A DNA stretch of 64,000 nucleotides from contig NC_134929.1 of the NCBI RefSeq assembly GCF_051020765.1, positions 6,065,384 to 6,129,383 of the forward strand, given 5' to 3'. The notes under the pieces are model-generated. The model was not told where the DNA came from and ran no database searches. It worked only from the letters and a program-made list of their open reading frames with translations. This DNA comes from Lasioglossum baleicum. Its lineage: Eukaryota; Arthropoda; Insecta; Hymenoptera; Halictidae. Made by a program: the position numbers and the translations under genes. How positions within the stretch are numbered: the first letter of the stretch is position 1; each line of letters opens with the position of its first letter. This document shows positions 1 to 12,272 of the stretch, one piece after another.

Positions 1-323
1 ACCTCGTCGTGTCCTCGTTTTTCGGCCGAGGTCTCGTCAACGCGCTTAGGATGTTGGCTTGGAACGAAGGAATGCGAGAAGACCCGGAGAGCCGTTCCAA
101 GTTCACGGCTCGAGAAGTTCCAAGTTTCCGGAAGCCCCCGGGGAAATAAATCGATTCGCTATCCGAATAGCCATTATGCGGACGTGGCTCGGAGGCAGAG
201 CGAGGAGAGGACGAGAAGCCGGTGGATTGGGACGTTCGAGACGAAAATCGGGAGAAAGACAAGGGAGAGGGTTGCCAGCCCGCGGTGGAAGAGAAAGAAA
301 GAGACGAAGATAGAGATAGGGAG

Positions 324-421
<98 letters not shown>

Positions 422-1693
422 GAAGAAAGTCGATGGGTGGCTTTATCCTGGGCAACTGGGCTAACGGTTCGTAGTTTCGAAACTCGCATCGACCGGAGTT
501 TTCTTTCAATAACCGAGTTATTATTCATCCGGCCATTCACTGGCCTTCCACGCGAACAGGCCCCTTCTCTTCCTCGGATCTCCTGGCCTCGGTTTGCGAC
601 TTTGCTACAGAGGATCGAAACTTTTCCTTTGTAGAGCAACGATAGGCGCGCAGGCTGCCTCCCGCGGACCGGCCGAGTTTATCCGCGAGAACTATCCGGA
701 GGTTTTTACTCCGGAGCGATTCCCGATCGGCCGTAAAATATTGCGCGTATTGCGCGGATCTTGTAAAAATACGCTCACGTTGCCGATCCCGTATTACTTC
801 CGCCTACTTCCGATCTACAATTCGTTTCTCCTTGCAAAACCGCTGGCTCGTGAACTCGGTTCCTCCGTTCCCGATCCGTCCGAGGGTGTTTTAGAATTCG
901 CCGGATTTTCGCGTTGCATTTTCACGTTTGGAAAAGAGCGAACGAGAGAAGGAAGGAGACGAAAGATATAGAGGAACGGCCGTCGCGTCGGGTCGTCGTC
1001 GTCGTCGTCTGTTGTGCTCCCCGAGGCGTTGGTAGTTTCGATAAAAAGCAGCATTGTTTAGCTCCTTGAATGGTCTAGGAAGCTCGACCCCTCCGACTTT
1101 CAGTGTCGTAGACGGCTCTTTAACGTCGCGATGCGTCGCGTCGACCCGCGTCGGCGCGATTAAAGATATCAGCCTCTGAAAGGGTTTCGCTTCTTTCGCG
1201 GTGGCTTTCTCTTTCTTCGCGAAATCGTGCCGACCACCACGCCGAAAGGAAAACGTCTCGCGGGATTCGGGGAAGAAAAGACCAAGGGGAAAATTCTGCT
1301 TCTGCCGAGGCTGCGACGCGCCGCGCGCCGCGCGCCGAAGGCCGACGATCGCGGGAGCTTTCTTCTCCCTACCCAAAGTTAAACGCGTCGCTCCTTCCGA
1401 AAACCATTCGAAAAAAACGAGTAAGTGAAACAAAAAACCGGGGGACCAAGAATAGAAAAGAAATAAGAAAAAATAGACTTGCAGAGAAACAACGCGTGGG
1501 GTTAGCCCATCGAAAACGTTATAGCGAATAGCGGCATTCCCAGATCCAAGGCCTCCGCGGAGATTTCGGACAATTTTGTGAGAAACGCGCAAGATCCGCA
1601 ATCTATCGATAATATAACCTGACTCTACCCTGCGATTCCGTTGTATGTATCTCGAATCGGTCCCTCGGGAGCGAATAGAGGATATGCGCTTAC
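1..1693. other. Left-edge spacer, no supported gene
   Basis: Mixed CpG-rich sequence with one large GATA/GA microsatellite (325-416). Several long open frames cross it on both strands, but they are frame shadows of low-complexity or CpG-rich sequence with no recognisable domain and no coherent splice sites. If the orphan exon at 1,694-1,912 is real, this stretch is the intron following it on the minus strand. Confidence 0.6.
325..416. repeat. (GATA)n-(GA)n compound microsatellite
   Basis: About 32 bases of GATA units run directly into about 60 bases of uninterrupted GA. The junction of a tetranucleotide with a dinucleotide suggests one array grew from the edge of the other. Confidence 0.97.
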
Positions 1694-1912
1694 CTTGTTC
1701 GGGTAACCGTCGTATCGGAGCAGTTTCTTGCAGCATTTCCCGCGGTTCTCGTAGTAGAACATCTGGACCATTTCTGCGTGGTCCGTCGCGGCGCTGACGG
1801 TGAACGGAGCTGCACCGTCGTTGCCCAAACACCTCGATGTCGAGGCCGATTGTTGCTGGACCGGTGATTCCGGGCGGCCGAGTGGCACGCACGGACACCA
1901 CCCCGAGACCAT
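1694..1912 (-). CDS. Candidate orphan first coding exon, function unknown
   Basis: On the minus strand an ATG at 1,912 opens exactly 73 codons and ends at a strong donor (AAG then GTAAGC at 1,693), so the exon is phase 0. The peptide starts MVSGWCPCVPLG and ends KKLLRYDGYPNK. It has five cysteines, a Gln/Ser-rich stretch (residues about 18-28), then a more ordered half with an acidic-aromatic run (HAEMVQMFYYENRG) followed by CCKK. I do not recognise the family. The open frame continues upstream to about 2,161, so an internal acceptor rather than the ATG could be the true 5' edge. The next exon would lie left of the window. A possible non-coding upstream exon on the same strand ends at a GTACGT donor near 6,486. 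The domain-like second half and the clean donor favour a real exon, but the evidence is thin. Confidence 0.4.
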
Positions 1913-2221
1913 CACAACGATCGACACGGATCCAGGAAGATCCACGTCCGTGCACCCTGTTCGGGCGCCTACCACGATCGCTTCTTCCTCGTCGCCGGAA
2001 CAGGCCTTCTCATCGTTCGCTCTTCTCAAGCGTCGAGCTCGTGTCTTTCTTATCGTTCTTATCGCTTCGCGCTTTCCCAGGTTTCCTCTGCTCCGCGTCT
2101 GCTTGCTCGTAGAAACTCGCGAAATTTCGCACCGGTTCGCCCTCGGCAGATACTTTGGCACCGAGTTGATTGATCGAGCCGCACGATGATCGGCTCCCGA
2201 TGGCTCCGACGACGCGACGGT

Positions 2222-2281
2222 ACGTCGTTCTTGTCGTTGTCGTTCTCGTTCTCGTTCTCGTTCTCGTTGTGGTTCTCGTCG
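2222..2281. repeat. (TTCTCG)n-like hexanucleotide repeat
   Basis: About ten slightly varied copies of a TCGTTC/TCGTTG unit lie in a row. No gene reads through it convincingly. The acid/Asn-rich minus-strand peptide here is a translation of the repeat. Confidence 0.85.
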
Positions 2282-3242
2282 CCTTTGCGACGTCTCTCCG
2301 TAATTATCGACGAGGAATTGCGCCGACGAGATCTGGAAAAAGTCAACGGTGCGAGGCGTGTTAGGATCATTCGCAAATCTCGATTACGATCGAAGCGACC
2401 GACCGACCGGTTCGATTAAGTAGTGTCACCTGCCCAATCGAGCAACAGCTGCCCACTCAACGAACATTATTATCTAGCTGTTGAAATTTATACTCTATTG
2501 CAAGTTTACTATTATATCACCTATTCAGCGCTATACATCTATTTAATCTATTTCAGGACTTTGACGAAGCGAACCCATTCGATCCGTTTATCTTGTGAGT
2601 TCATTATTCTTTGCTAACAACACCTTATCGAGGACATGGATTACGATGAAGGTTTGCCTCGATCAAGTACTCGACGGTGTTTCTTGCAAGTTCATTTTGC
2701 ACAAAGATCCGCAGTCCAACGATTATCTTGACATAGTTAACTTCAAGCTAAACTTCGGTCAATTTTCATTCGCTGCTAAAAAGCTTAAACACCGAGATTC
2801 ACTCCAAGTAACTTTCAATATCTAAAGCAACTTAAGCGCCAGTAGACAACGAGTTATTTCCAGCGATAGTCTTTACCGACTTTACGAGTACTATATCACC
2901 TACGACACCCCGCGAACTTTCTATTCCTCGATGTTTTCGCGAAGCCTGGATCGTTTCCGGCATCGAGGGTGCAATGAAATTAAACGATACGAGAAGAATC
3001 AAGGAAGAAACGACATCGGTCAAAGAACTGCACAACAAACAGTTTGGTCCGCGAGATAACGAGATCGCGGGAACGAGAGAGAGAGAGGGAGAGAGAGGGA
3101 GAGAGAGAGAGAGAGAAAGATGATCTTTTATTACTATTGCTCGTAGTTTCAACACTATCAATTTTTTAGATACAAACATAGCGATGTGAAAATTGTTTTA
3201 ACCGTTCGTCTGCAAACTTATTTTGATCGATGAAATTAACAT

Positions 3243-3244
<2 letters not shown>

Positions 3245-3294
<50 letters not shown>
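3245..3294. repeat. (GA)n microsatellite
   Basis: About 25 uninterrupted GA units. A shorter interrupted GA/GGGA array sits 170 bases upstream at 3,074-3,119. Confidence 0.97.
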
Positions 3295-4065
3295 AATTCA
3301 AGAAATTTCGCTCTGGGTATAAACGACCCCAGGTTGCAGTTGGAGGGTTATATGTATAATAGTATGGCAGTTTTTAGTGGCGCCTTGGATTGTCAATGGT
3401 TAATCGAACGGCAAGGGCGAGGGCGAGAACGAGACCGAAAAGACGACTTTGCATTTCGCGAATTGGAAATCGATTTCCATATTCGATCGATGGAGTTCCA
3501 TCGACGCGGCGCGAGCGAACGCGCGCTTTCGAAACAAAAAGCGGCGCGGTGCGACGCGACGGTGTTATTCGACGACAACTCGAACGGTTAGACGCGGAAA
3601 ACTGCCGAGGGGATTTTTCAGGGCTATTGAAAACCGCCTCCCGTCGTCGTCGACGGGGAACGATCTCGTTCGACGATGCGTCGAAGGGACGTACAGGGAA
3701 CACGATGGATGCGGCTAATGGAAACCGCAGGTTCGACGAACTCTCGGAAAATCAGACGGATGTCCTTGTTTCTAATCGACCTGTATGCACCGGACTCTGC
3801 CAGAAACGGCAAACTGCTATCGAGCTGTGCGGTTTTATTCGACGATGGACCGGAGAGCATCCTGCATCCGGTGCAACGCGGGGTTCGCGGATAGATGAGA
3901 CCCGTAGGCCCGGCCTACCCCTTAAAACGGATATTCTGGTTTCTCTTTAAATACATACAGTGAACCACAGTAACCACAGTTCGAACACTCTTAAAAGGAC
4001 GATAACATTTTCAATATCAGAGCATACGACTTGAATTTTTTGAGAAGCTAGAACGATTAATTTAC

Positions 4066-4110
4066 TACACACACGCACACGCACACGCACACACGTACAC
4101 ACGTACACAC
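4066..4110. repeat. CA/CG dinucleotide-type microsatellite
   Basis: Alternating purine-pyrimidine sequence of CACACG and CACGTA units. It is potentially Z-DNA forming, but no gene is adjacent. Confidence 0.9.
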
Positions 4111-5777
4111 ATATGTATATGACGGGAGAAAGAAATTTTGAAAAAATTGCAAAGAACATTTGAATCAGAAAAATGCTATAAACAAGTTGGTGAAAATCCC
4201 ATAAAGAAATAATGAAAAGTAAACAAATTTTGTAATTGAATTAGTAGAGGATCACACTGATATACTCGACACCAAAAACAGTACAATTTATGTAGTAGCT
4301 AAATCAAACACAAAAGAAAATTATAGCGTGACACCGCGTGAGACGTGTAGAATTTTGTAAAAATTCCTGAAAATAGTGAAATTTTGCAGCGTTTACATGA
4401 GACTGCCCCTTTAAATTTTGCCGGTGCGGCGCGGCGCAGCGCGGCGACCTGGCTCGGATTACCGACGTAAATGCGCGCCAACCACCCGCAATGTCCATCG
4501 TTCGACATTCTTGACCCCATCCTCTACACTCTACACTCTACAGTTTCCAATCTCCGGCCTGCAGAACAACGAAATCGAGATCCAGATCTCGAAATCGAGA
4601 TCTCGTGGGACCGGGTGTATATATGTATGTATGTAGTACTATTCTATCTTTCGTTTTACGTTCGTAAAGCCTGGGATGGAAGATGAACGAATTATTTTTT
4701 CAAATAGTAATTCTACCTTGAAAATATCATATCCTATCCAAAGAGAATTTGTCGTCCACTTACCACTTTCGCAATCATAGTTTGTCCCGATAGCAGTCTC
4801 CATAATCATAACTTTTTATTAGATGCAGCGTACATCACCTTGTAAAATATGGGAAGAAATATAATATTATCTAATAAATGTCATACACCTTCTGGAGTAC
4901 CGTGCATCGCGTAACACAGCGTGACAGCGGATTTCATGCATTTGTAATTTCTAATATGAATGAATAAGCGAAATAGAAAATTCTAGAGACATTCCAGGAA
5001 TTTAGAAATACCGCGTCGTTATTTCAGACCTATCAAAATGATTAAGAAAGCTCGCCTGCAACTTTGATATTTTTCGTATCAAGTTCCATGGAAATAGGCT
5101 AGAAAATTGTGCCACTCTAAAACAGTAAGAGATCCATCAACCGCGATTCTCCATACGCAAATCAACTATTCATTTCCCTGAAGAGAAACACAGACAGCGA
5201 GGTTTCATTCACGCGAAATAAATTACGGTTTTCGCAAGCTTCTTCGCAGTCTGTCCTAAGATCGGTGCTCTACTGTACACTCCTGTTACGAAACATCGAA
5301 CGAGCACACGGCTCCGTAAATTCGTTCCCGAACTCAATAACTGAACCGTCGCACGTTGAGACGCCAAGTTCTACAAACTCGAGTCCCAAAGTGCCGGGAA
5401 CTCGCAAAAACTCTCCGCACACATGGATGCACCCAAGGAAATAACTTCCGCGTTGGTCAACACTTTGGGGACACGGAACCGTCCGCGGAACTGTTTCGAT
5501 CGATCAATCACGATTTCGAAACGGCATCCAGACGCTGCGAGACGTATTTGCGTGACGAGTATGCGAGGCAGCGTAAACTACCACATATGCTATGCTATAT
5601 GCTCTTTTCTAGTCGACAAGTTCAACATGTTCCTGGTTTATTATAAAATACGCCATCAAATGAATAATTTGCCTAAAGATCCGCAATCTAATCGTGGTAC
5701 TTTATGCTAACGGCGGTGTTCCTGCACGGGCACCTCTGATCTATCGAGAACCCAGCACAGCACAGTCATCAATTTAA

Positions 5778-5797
5778 CCGTAGCTTTAAAGCTACGG
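5778..5797. repeat. Perfect 20-bp palindrome
   Basis: CCGTAGCTTT is followed immediately by its exact reverse complement with no spacer. It lies in sequence without a supported gene. The perfect symmetry is compatible with a dimeric protein site or a small foldback relic. No flanking duplication is obvious. Confidence 0.8.
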
Positions 5798-6296
5798 GCC
5801 AACTTCGGGAAGCTACCTCGCGGAGTTGCCTCGCAATGTCAAACCGTCCTTATCTCGCGACCCGAGCTGTCAACGGGTCCCACGTTGTTAGAGCAGCGCG
5901 CGAGGAACTTTCTCGATCGATCGAAGCGCGAAGTCTGGAAATCGATATGTGTCCGTGGATCGGCGAGAAGCCGATGACGTCACTGTTCGCGAAAACGTTG
6001 AATCGCGGCGAGGATTGGCGCGCGTGATCCAGCGGACCTTGTACTCGCGTGGCATACGGTGGCACCATTTTTCTTTACGCTCTGGTACGATCTGTGTATC
6101 TCGCGACGAATTAAGGTCACTCGGACTTCCCTCTCGGCGTCAACGATGCATCGAAGAGACGGATTAATCGCGCGAACGGAGAATCACGACTGGAGCCATC
6201 CAGCCCAAGGGCGACACTACGCCCGCCGCTGCACGGAACAATGTCCCCGTTAATTAAACCGATTACGGAGCAGCATCTGCCGTCACGATTCGCTAC

Positions 6297-6298
<2 letters not shown>

Positions 6299-6366
<68 letters not shown>
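6299..6366. repeat. (GA)n microsatellite
   Basis: About 33 uninterrupted GA units, one of the two longest pure GA arrays in the window. It borders the CpG-rich block that begins near 6,640. Confidence 0.97.
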
Positions 6367-6370
<4 letters not shown>

Positions 6371-9300
6371 TAATTTGCACAGATCACTCTACGCACCTCC
6401 TCGTTTCTGTCCGGGGCGGAAGGATCTGTCCTGTCTGTTTTCTCGGGATGTTGCACTTGCTGACAGTGAGAAGAAAGGACGTACCTTGATCGGTTCCCGA
6501 CGACCACGCAGCTTCTAAATCCGTGAGCGGAAGCTGACGTCTGATCCTTTGGATGACGCGCCGCCAGTTAAACGAAACCAGCACGATATGATAACCAGGA
6601 TCAGCGAGAGCGAACTCGAAATTCGGAAGATCACGCGGAAACTCGATGCGAACGCGACAGGACAACGAAGCGAAGCGGAGAGAAGAGAAGAAAAGAGAAG
6701 AGAAAGGTAGGTGAAAAGCTGGAAGAGAAGCAGAGGGAGGATGATAGGAGAAGAGCAAAGAGTAAAGAAGCGAGAAAGGCAAGGCACGCGCGATCGCGCG
6801 ACTCCAAGCGAAAAAATGTCGCGCTCGAGACGGCGAGCGAACGCGAACTGAGGCGCACGACTCGTCGGCTCGTCGGCTCGTCGACTCGTCGCGCTCGACG
6901 TCGCGTCGACGTCGAACGACGCTACCCTCGTTTCGACGGCGCAGGACAGACTGAGAGCTCGACGTCGACCCGTCGACCGCCGAACCTGGTGCCCCGACCC
7001 CCCGATCCAACACCCCCGAGCCACCAACTCTCAGCCCCCAGCTTCGAGCTTCGAGCTCCGAGCGCTCAACCCCCCGCCCACTCTCCGAGCTTTCCCTTCC
7101 CATTTCTCCTCCTTCCTCCCCATCTCTCTCTCTCTCCCTCTCTTCGCCACGCCGCGCCGCGCCGCTCCACCAGCGAGTAGCACGCGCGCTTTCCTTCCGC
7201 TCTGCGCTCTGGCATTCTATCTCGCCGACATGACACGTTCCTCCGTCTCGCGCTCCGTTCGAGAGACCCTCTTGAATTAGCAGCGACCGCTCGATTTCTC
7301 TCGATTCGAGCTCGCCCGCGCTCACGCTTCTTTCTACTGCTCCCGCGACCCCCTCTTCCTACTCCGGCCCGCACCCTTTACTCTCGGTGAGGCAGCGCGG
7401 TCTCCCCCAGCGGGACGCGGATCGGTTTGAAATGCACTCCCGGATGAGGTGCAGCAGGAAATAAGGAATTTGTAAACGCGGTAATTTGCTGCCAAAGATG
7501 CTGCATCCCAGGCAACGAGTCGGCAAACGTAATGCGTACACCTGGTGGCTACTCGAGTGCGTTAGGGTTACGTTTCTCAGATAGCTAACAAAGGAGATTG
7601 CTGCTTTGTTTATCTGCCTTGATTCGTCTCGTTGGATCGAGTGCAGGAGGAATTTGCTCCAACGAACCCAACGACACGTCCGGTACAACGGTACAACGGT
7701 ACAACGATCACAACAAAACAGTATACGATACAGCCTTAGCTACGCTTTAATTGCAAGGATCGATTCGAGTATAGCAGAAAACAATATAGTTGTCAGAAAT
7801 ATTATGAAAACATTCCTGGGAGAGTAGTTGACGAAAAATTGCAAGTGTAATTCTCTTCGTTCTCGCTGATAGCTACGCAAGAAGAAGCGAATACCGACGT
7901 ACATGTAAGTGGAAATAAAATTGATATTACCCGCGTGGAATCGCATATTAAGCCAGTGTGCGACGCTCTCGAACGTGGGGACACGGAAGAACGCTTTTGC
8001 GAGACGGTAAGCCGCAAAACACGAGAGGATGGTTCCGTTCGCGGTCGCAGGAGCGCACGCGTCCCGCACGATACTAAATCTCTCCACGTTTCGCGAACTG
8101 CGAGAGTCTAGTCGAAAGTGTGCCACGCGAATTTGTCGTACCCGAAGATTCAGCTTCCTTCGGTCTTTCTTTTAGGTTGTTCCTTCGACCTGCAACGCTT
8201 CGCAAGCCAATCAAATACATACTATACAGACATACGATTCATTACGAGGTCCATTTCAATGGAGCGAGCAATGTAGGCGATTCTCTTCGAATAGAAAGCC
8301 GAAGGTGGCGCGGCGCGGTAGCTCTTTCTGTGTTCCCGATTCGCTAAATTTTTCTTGCGGGGGACATGAAAATACGCGACGCGACGCGACGGGACGGGAC
8401 GCAAAATCTCGAACCGGAGACAGGAAAACGAGTGGCCCTCCTCTCTCGTCTCGATTCCTTCCGTTCTCCGTTCTTCCTCTTGTTCCCGGTTCCCTCTTTC
8501 CCCGTTCGCTTTTGCAGAGAAAGGATTCCGCCTCCGTAGCCGGCAATGAGAAGTCTTTTGTTCGATATCTATCCGTCGCTCGTTCGTTCCTTCTCCAGGC
8601 CCGTCTGTGCCCCCGCGACGACGACGATGGATTCCATTGTCGCCGTTCCGCCTTTATTCGTTTTCAGTAAAAGCCAATTGCCGTGCTCGCGAATATCCCT
8701 AGATCGAAACTGAAAACTCGACCGCGTTCGTGTTCTCTCGCTTCGACTCGTGAAACACAGACGGAAGTCCGAAATCGTGAAAATGTCAACTTGGTTTGAA
8801 ATCGATGAATACATTAAGGAATACATTCCTCAGCGGATTTGAAAATGACTCGAAGAAATATCGATAGCCTCCAATTCTGTAACCTTTCTACCGTTTGAAA
8901 TACCTCCTACTCATTTTTCTCATGAGAAACTGTGCAGGAGCGGCGTCAAATTCAGAAAAAGTGTATCGGACTTGTTCGACAGAGTTTTGCTGGCTGTTTC
9001 GAGAGTACATTCACGTAGAAAACGACGAGAGAGCTCGTCTGCACAAACTCGTCCCGTCCCGTCCCGTCCCGTCCCGTTTCGTTGGATCACTATCTTTAGA
9101 TTGTCGAGGATGGAGACACGCGTGTCGCGCGACGTCGTTTATATGGAAATTTGCCTGGCCGACGCGAACCCGAGTCGAGCTTTTAATTACCTAGCTGCAG
9201 CCGTGCTCCGCTACAGCCGACTTTTTCGCAAACTCGTGCCGCTCGTTCAACTCGATGCCAAAGCCGCTTCAAAACACGAAATCGCTCGTCCCCGACAACT

Positions 9301-11175
9301 TCCCGCAGCCTTGGCGGTTTCGAATTCTACGTAAATACGAAATCGAATCGAATCGCGGAGTCGCGGAGTCGCGGAGTCGCGGAGTCCCGACACACACGTT
9401 AGCGCAACGGGAAGCTCTTTCGGACGAGCTCCATCGAGTTTCAAACTATTAGCATGGCTAACGAAGCGCGAAGATGCTGCCGAGCGATAGAATCGATGGA
9501 ACCACGCTCCGCGTTGAAGGTCGATCGAGTTTCACGATACAACAGACCGATCCATCGCCGATGACGAACGACCAACGGTCCCATTGCACGCGTTGGTCCT
9601 CTGGCAGTGTCTTCGAATAGAAATCCGTCGCTTCCTCGCTGGAAATACGATCGGTTTCTATTTCTATAGCCCGCATTCGCGGACGCGCACGTATCGATCG
9701 ACTCCCCCGGAACCAGCGAAATTGTTTCGTTCGTTAAATCGTCATTGTAAATCTACCTGTTGCCGCACGCAGGCATTTAGCCAATCGGTTCACCGCAACG
9801 GACGCGAGATCGTTTTGGCTCGCAACGAGTTACGATTCTCCAGTAAAATCAGCGATTTTCGCGGTTAACCGTCCGCGGCAACGAACACTCCTCCCGTTCC
9901 CATCGAGAAAGAAGAACAGCGAGTAGATTCGTGTTTCTACAATCAGCCGGAAACGCGTCGCTCAAGTCAATCCATATTCGCTATATTCGCGCGTCCATGT
10001 GTATCTACAATATAATCAGCCAAAAACGCGTCGCCTAAACGGAACCATTTCCGTTCGATGATTAAACGAGAGCGGACTGACTGACAATGAGAGAGAGCGT
10101 AAGCGCGCCACGTCAAACGAAATCTGCAACCCTAAGCGAAAGTTCGTTCATCGGCAATCTCGATCGCGATGCAACTTTAAATCCCTCGCCTCGTAGCACG
10201 GTCTTGCAGAGGTTTGAATAGACGGCGTGAGTCAGAACCCTTTGACCCTTTGGCGCGCACGAAATACGAGCGGCATTGTGCAAACTGACTTCCCCTCGGC
10301 TGTCTGGCTGTCGCGGCGAGAATCCAGGGATTCCATGCTGTCCGAAAGGTCGCGAATAGTCGCCCAATTTTTATTTCTTTTTTTTTATATTCGCGAACCC
10401 GGTGCGGCGCGGTGCGGCGCGGCGGTCCCGCCAATTCTCGACAAAAACGCACAACTCGCCCAGAGAAAGCTTAACGCTATGATTGCTATTAGAGAATACT
10501 ATTACAAAAGGACGATTACTTTTTCAACATTCGAAAAAAATTTTGTAAAAAAAATTTCAATTAGTCAGAATTACAGAGAAAATACTAAAAGTTGTCGACT
10601 CGCAAGAAGTCTCGTGGAAGGAATGCCAAAAGGAGTTCAGAAATTTTCTCTTGCATTATAATCTGGAACGCGAAATTCTTAGATCGCGTCACTGGAGATG
10701 ACGGATCGTGATTGAAATTGCTATTGCTGTTGAAGGATTCATTAAAGAGTCTTTTAGTCGTGGACCGTGAAAATCATGAAATAATCGCCGGTAAGTAATT
10801 TTCATTTCATTTAATAAATTACTGTGATTGTATGGAATTTTTTAGTCTGTTGGCTTGGCACTGAACGTGTTACGCGTTAATATTGAGCTAATGGAGTTTG
10901 GATCGTCGGACCAACCGCGGTTTTCGGTGATCAGGAACGGTTTTCACCCGCTTTGAGCAATTTCGCGATTCGTCGGGCTTTTTCGCGGCCCGGGACCGGA
11001 CCGAACGCGAAACTTGAGTTTCGCCAGCTACGATAAACCCGGGGAATGTCGCTCGGAGTGGAAGGAAGCGCACGAGATACGCCGCCTGGCGTCCACGCGT
11101 AACTCGTCCCATTGGCGACCGAATAAACCTGAAAATACTCTGGTCGAGAAAAACGACTGCGAATATAAACTCACC

Positions 11176-11176
<1 letters not shown>

Positions 11177-11224
<48 letters not shown>
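11177..11224. repeat. (GA)n microsatellite with GAGC tail
   Basis: Around 24 GA units degrade into GAGC/GATC units. A CT array (11,490-11,526) of opposite purine strand lies 270 bases downstream. Confidence 0.95.
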
Positions 11225-11235
<11 letters not shown>

Positions 11236-11486
11236 GCGATCGAGCGAGAGGGAGTCTTGAGGGGCCGATGTTACTCCGGCGTTGGTAGAGAACGGTATTG
11301 GCACCGTTCCAGATTTCCCTAAAATCCCCGCGGAACGCTATTTGTCCAAGTTCTGGCCTGGGCCGCGGGGTCGATACCGGGCTGTTCGTCGAGGACATAA
11401 GCGGATTTTTTTACACGCGGGATAATTGAAACGCGCTCATTGTTCCTTGGCCTTTCGAGACCGCTTTATCTCCGGCACCTTTCATC

Positions 11487-11530
<44 letters not shown>

Positions 11531-11854
11531 TCCCTTCCACTCTATCCCTCGGCTTTTTTGTAAACAGTCTGGCGGTGTAGGCTCGGCGCGAAAAACCGGC
11601 CGCCGTTAATGGATAAACGGACGGTATAATGGTGTCTGCAATTTCGAGCATTGTTTCAATTTCTAGCAGAGGGAGCGCGTACATCGCGCTCCAGCGATAG
11701 CAATTTGGCTGCCCGATAGACCGGACGTAACCCGCGCCCCGTGCCCATGCCGATTAATAAAATAGGCTCTCCGAGGCAGTCCTCGTTCGCTGCTGCTAAT
11801 CTCTCTTCCTCTTGCCCCCTCTCTCCGTCCCTCTCACCCTCCCTTTTTTTTAAT

Positions 11855-12057
11855 GTAGTGGAGGAATGGATGAATATTAACAGACTGAAGATGAACGCAG
11901 GGAAAACGAAATATACATATGATAGTTAGAAGTATAAGAAAGGAGTTACAAAGTATGTAGTATGGCTTTGAAATGCTTGGATAAAACTGAAACAGAACGG
12001 GTGGAAATGATCAAGCATATCTAGGCGTAATTATTGATGATAAACTACGAAATTTAA
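11855..12057 (+). pseudogene. Non-LTR retrotransposon reverse-transcriptase fragment, broken
   Basis: Conceptual translation gives VVEEWMNINRLKMNAGKTKY, then a stop. About 100 bases later, in another frame, it gives YLGVIIDDKL. These two blocks, in this order and at this spacing, are characteristic of the C-terminal thumb side of the reverse transcriptase in LINE-type elements. The catalytic FADD region would lie upstream and is absent. At least one in-frame stop and one frameshift separate the blocks, so the copy is dead. An ATTATAAGAATA tandem tail (12,175-12,203) follows, as is common at LINE 3' ends. The clade cannot be fixed from this fragment. Confidence 0.75.
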
Positions 12058-12222
12058 CGATCAATCAATCTCCCTCCCTCTGATTCTCTGGTAACGATAC
12101 GATCTCTCGAGGAAAACTCGTACAAGATTGTTCGGGTACTGCGATTCCTGTTTCTCGAATGTGTGATGTATTTGATAATTATAAGAATAATTATAAGAAT
12201 AAAAGATCTCTGTAACGAGACC

Positions 12223-12272
12223 TTGCGGCATGTTTCATGTACAAATGTCCACCGATCCAGAGTGTAGGTACA
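12223..12272. mobile_element. Solitary arm related to the 18.2-19.3 kb element
   Basis: This segment carries TTGCGGCA, a short variable stretch, then ACAAATGTCCACCGATC and AGAG. That is the same order and spacing as in the right inverted arm of the element at 18,235-19,306. It stops before the terminal ACACCCTGT, so it is a truncated copy or a diverged end of the same repeat family. Confidence 0.6.

Larger units (their letters stand above)
1913..11850. other. Gene-poor spacer or very long intron
   Basis: Nothing here supports a gene. It contains GA arrays (3,074-3,119; 3,245-3,294; 6,299-6,366; 11,177-11,224), a CA/CG array (4,066-4,110), G/C-rich short tandem motifs (GTCCC at 9,055-9,079 and a GAGTCGCG-type repeat near 9,355-9,385), and a very CpG-rich block at about 6,640-7,350 that could be a promoter or 5' leader for minus-strand transcription. 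Open frames are mostly poly-Arg/Glu or poly-Ser/Leu readings of GA/CT arrays. Confidence 0.55.

Noticed and set aside
891..1955. 354-codon minus-strand open frame
   Set aside because: It overlaps the better-supported orphan exon in another frame, has no domain, and its composition follows CpG-rich DNA.
6384..7325. 313-codon minus-strand open frame
   Set aside because: Arg/Glu/Ser-rich throughout and matching no family. Competing long frames occur on both strands in the same CpG-rich block.
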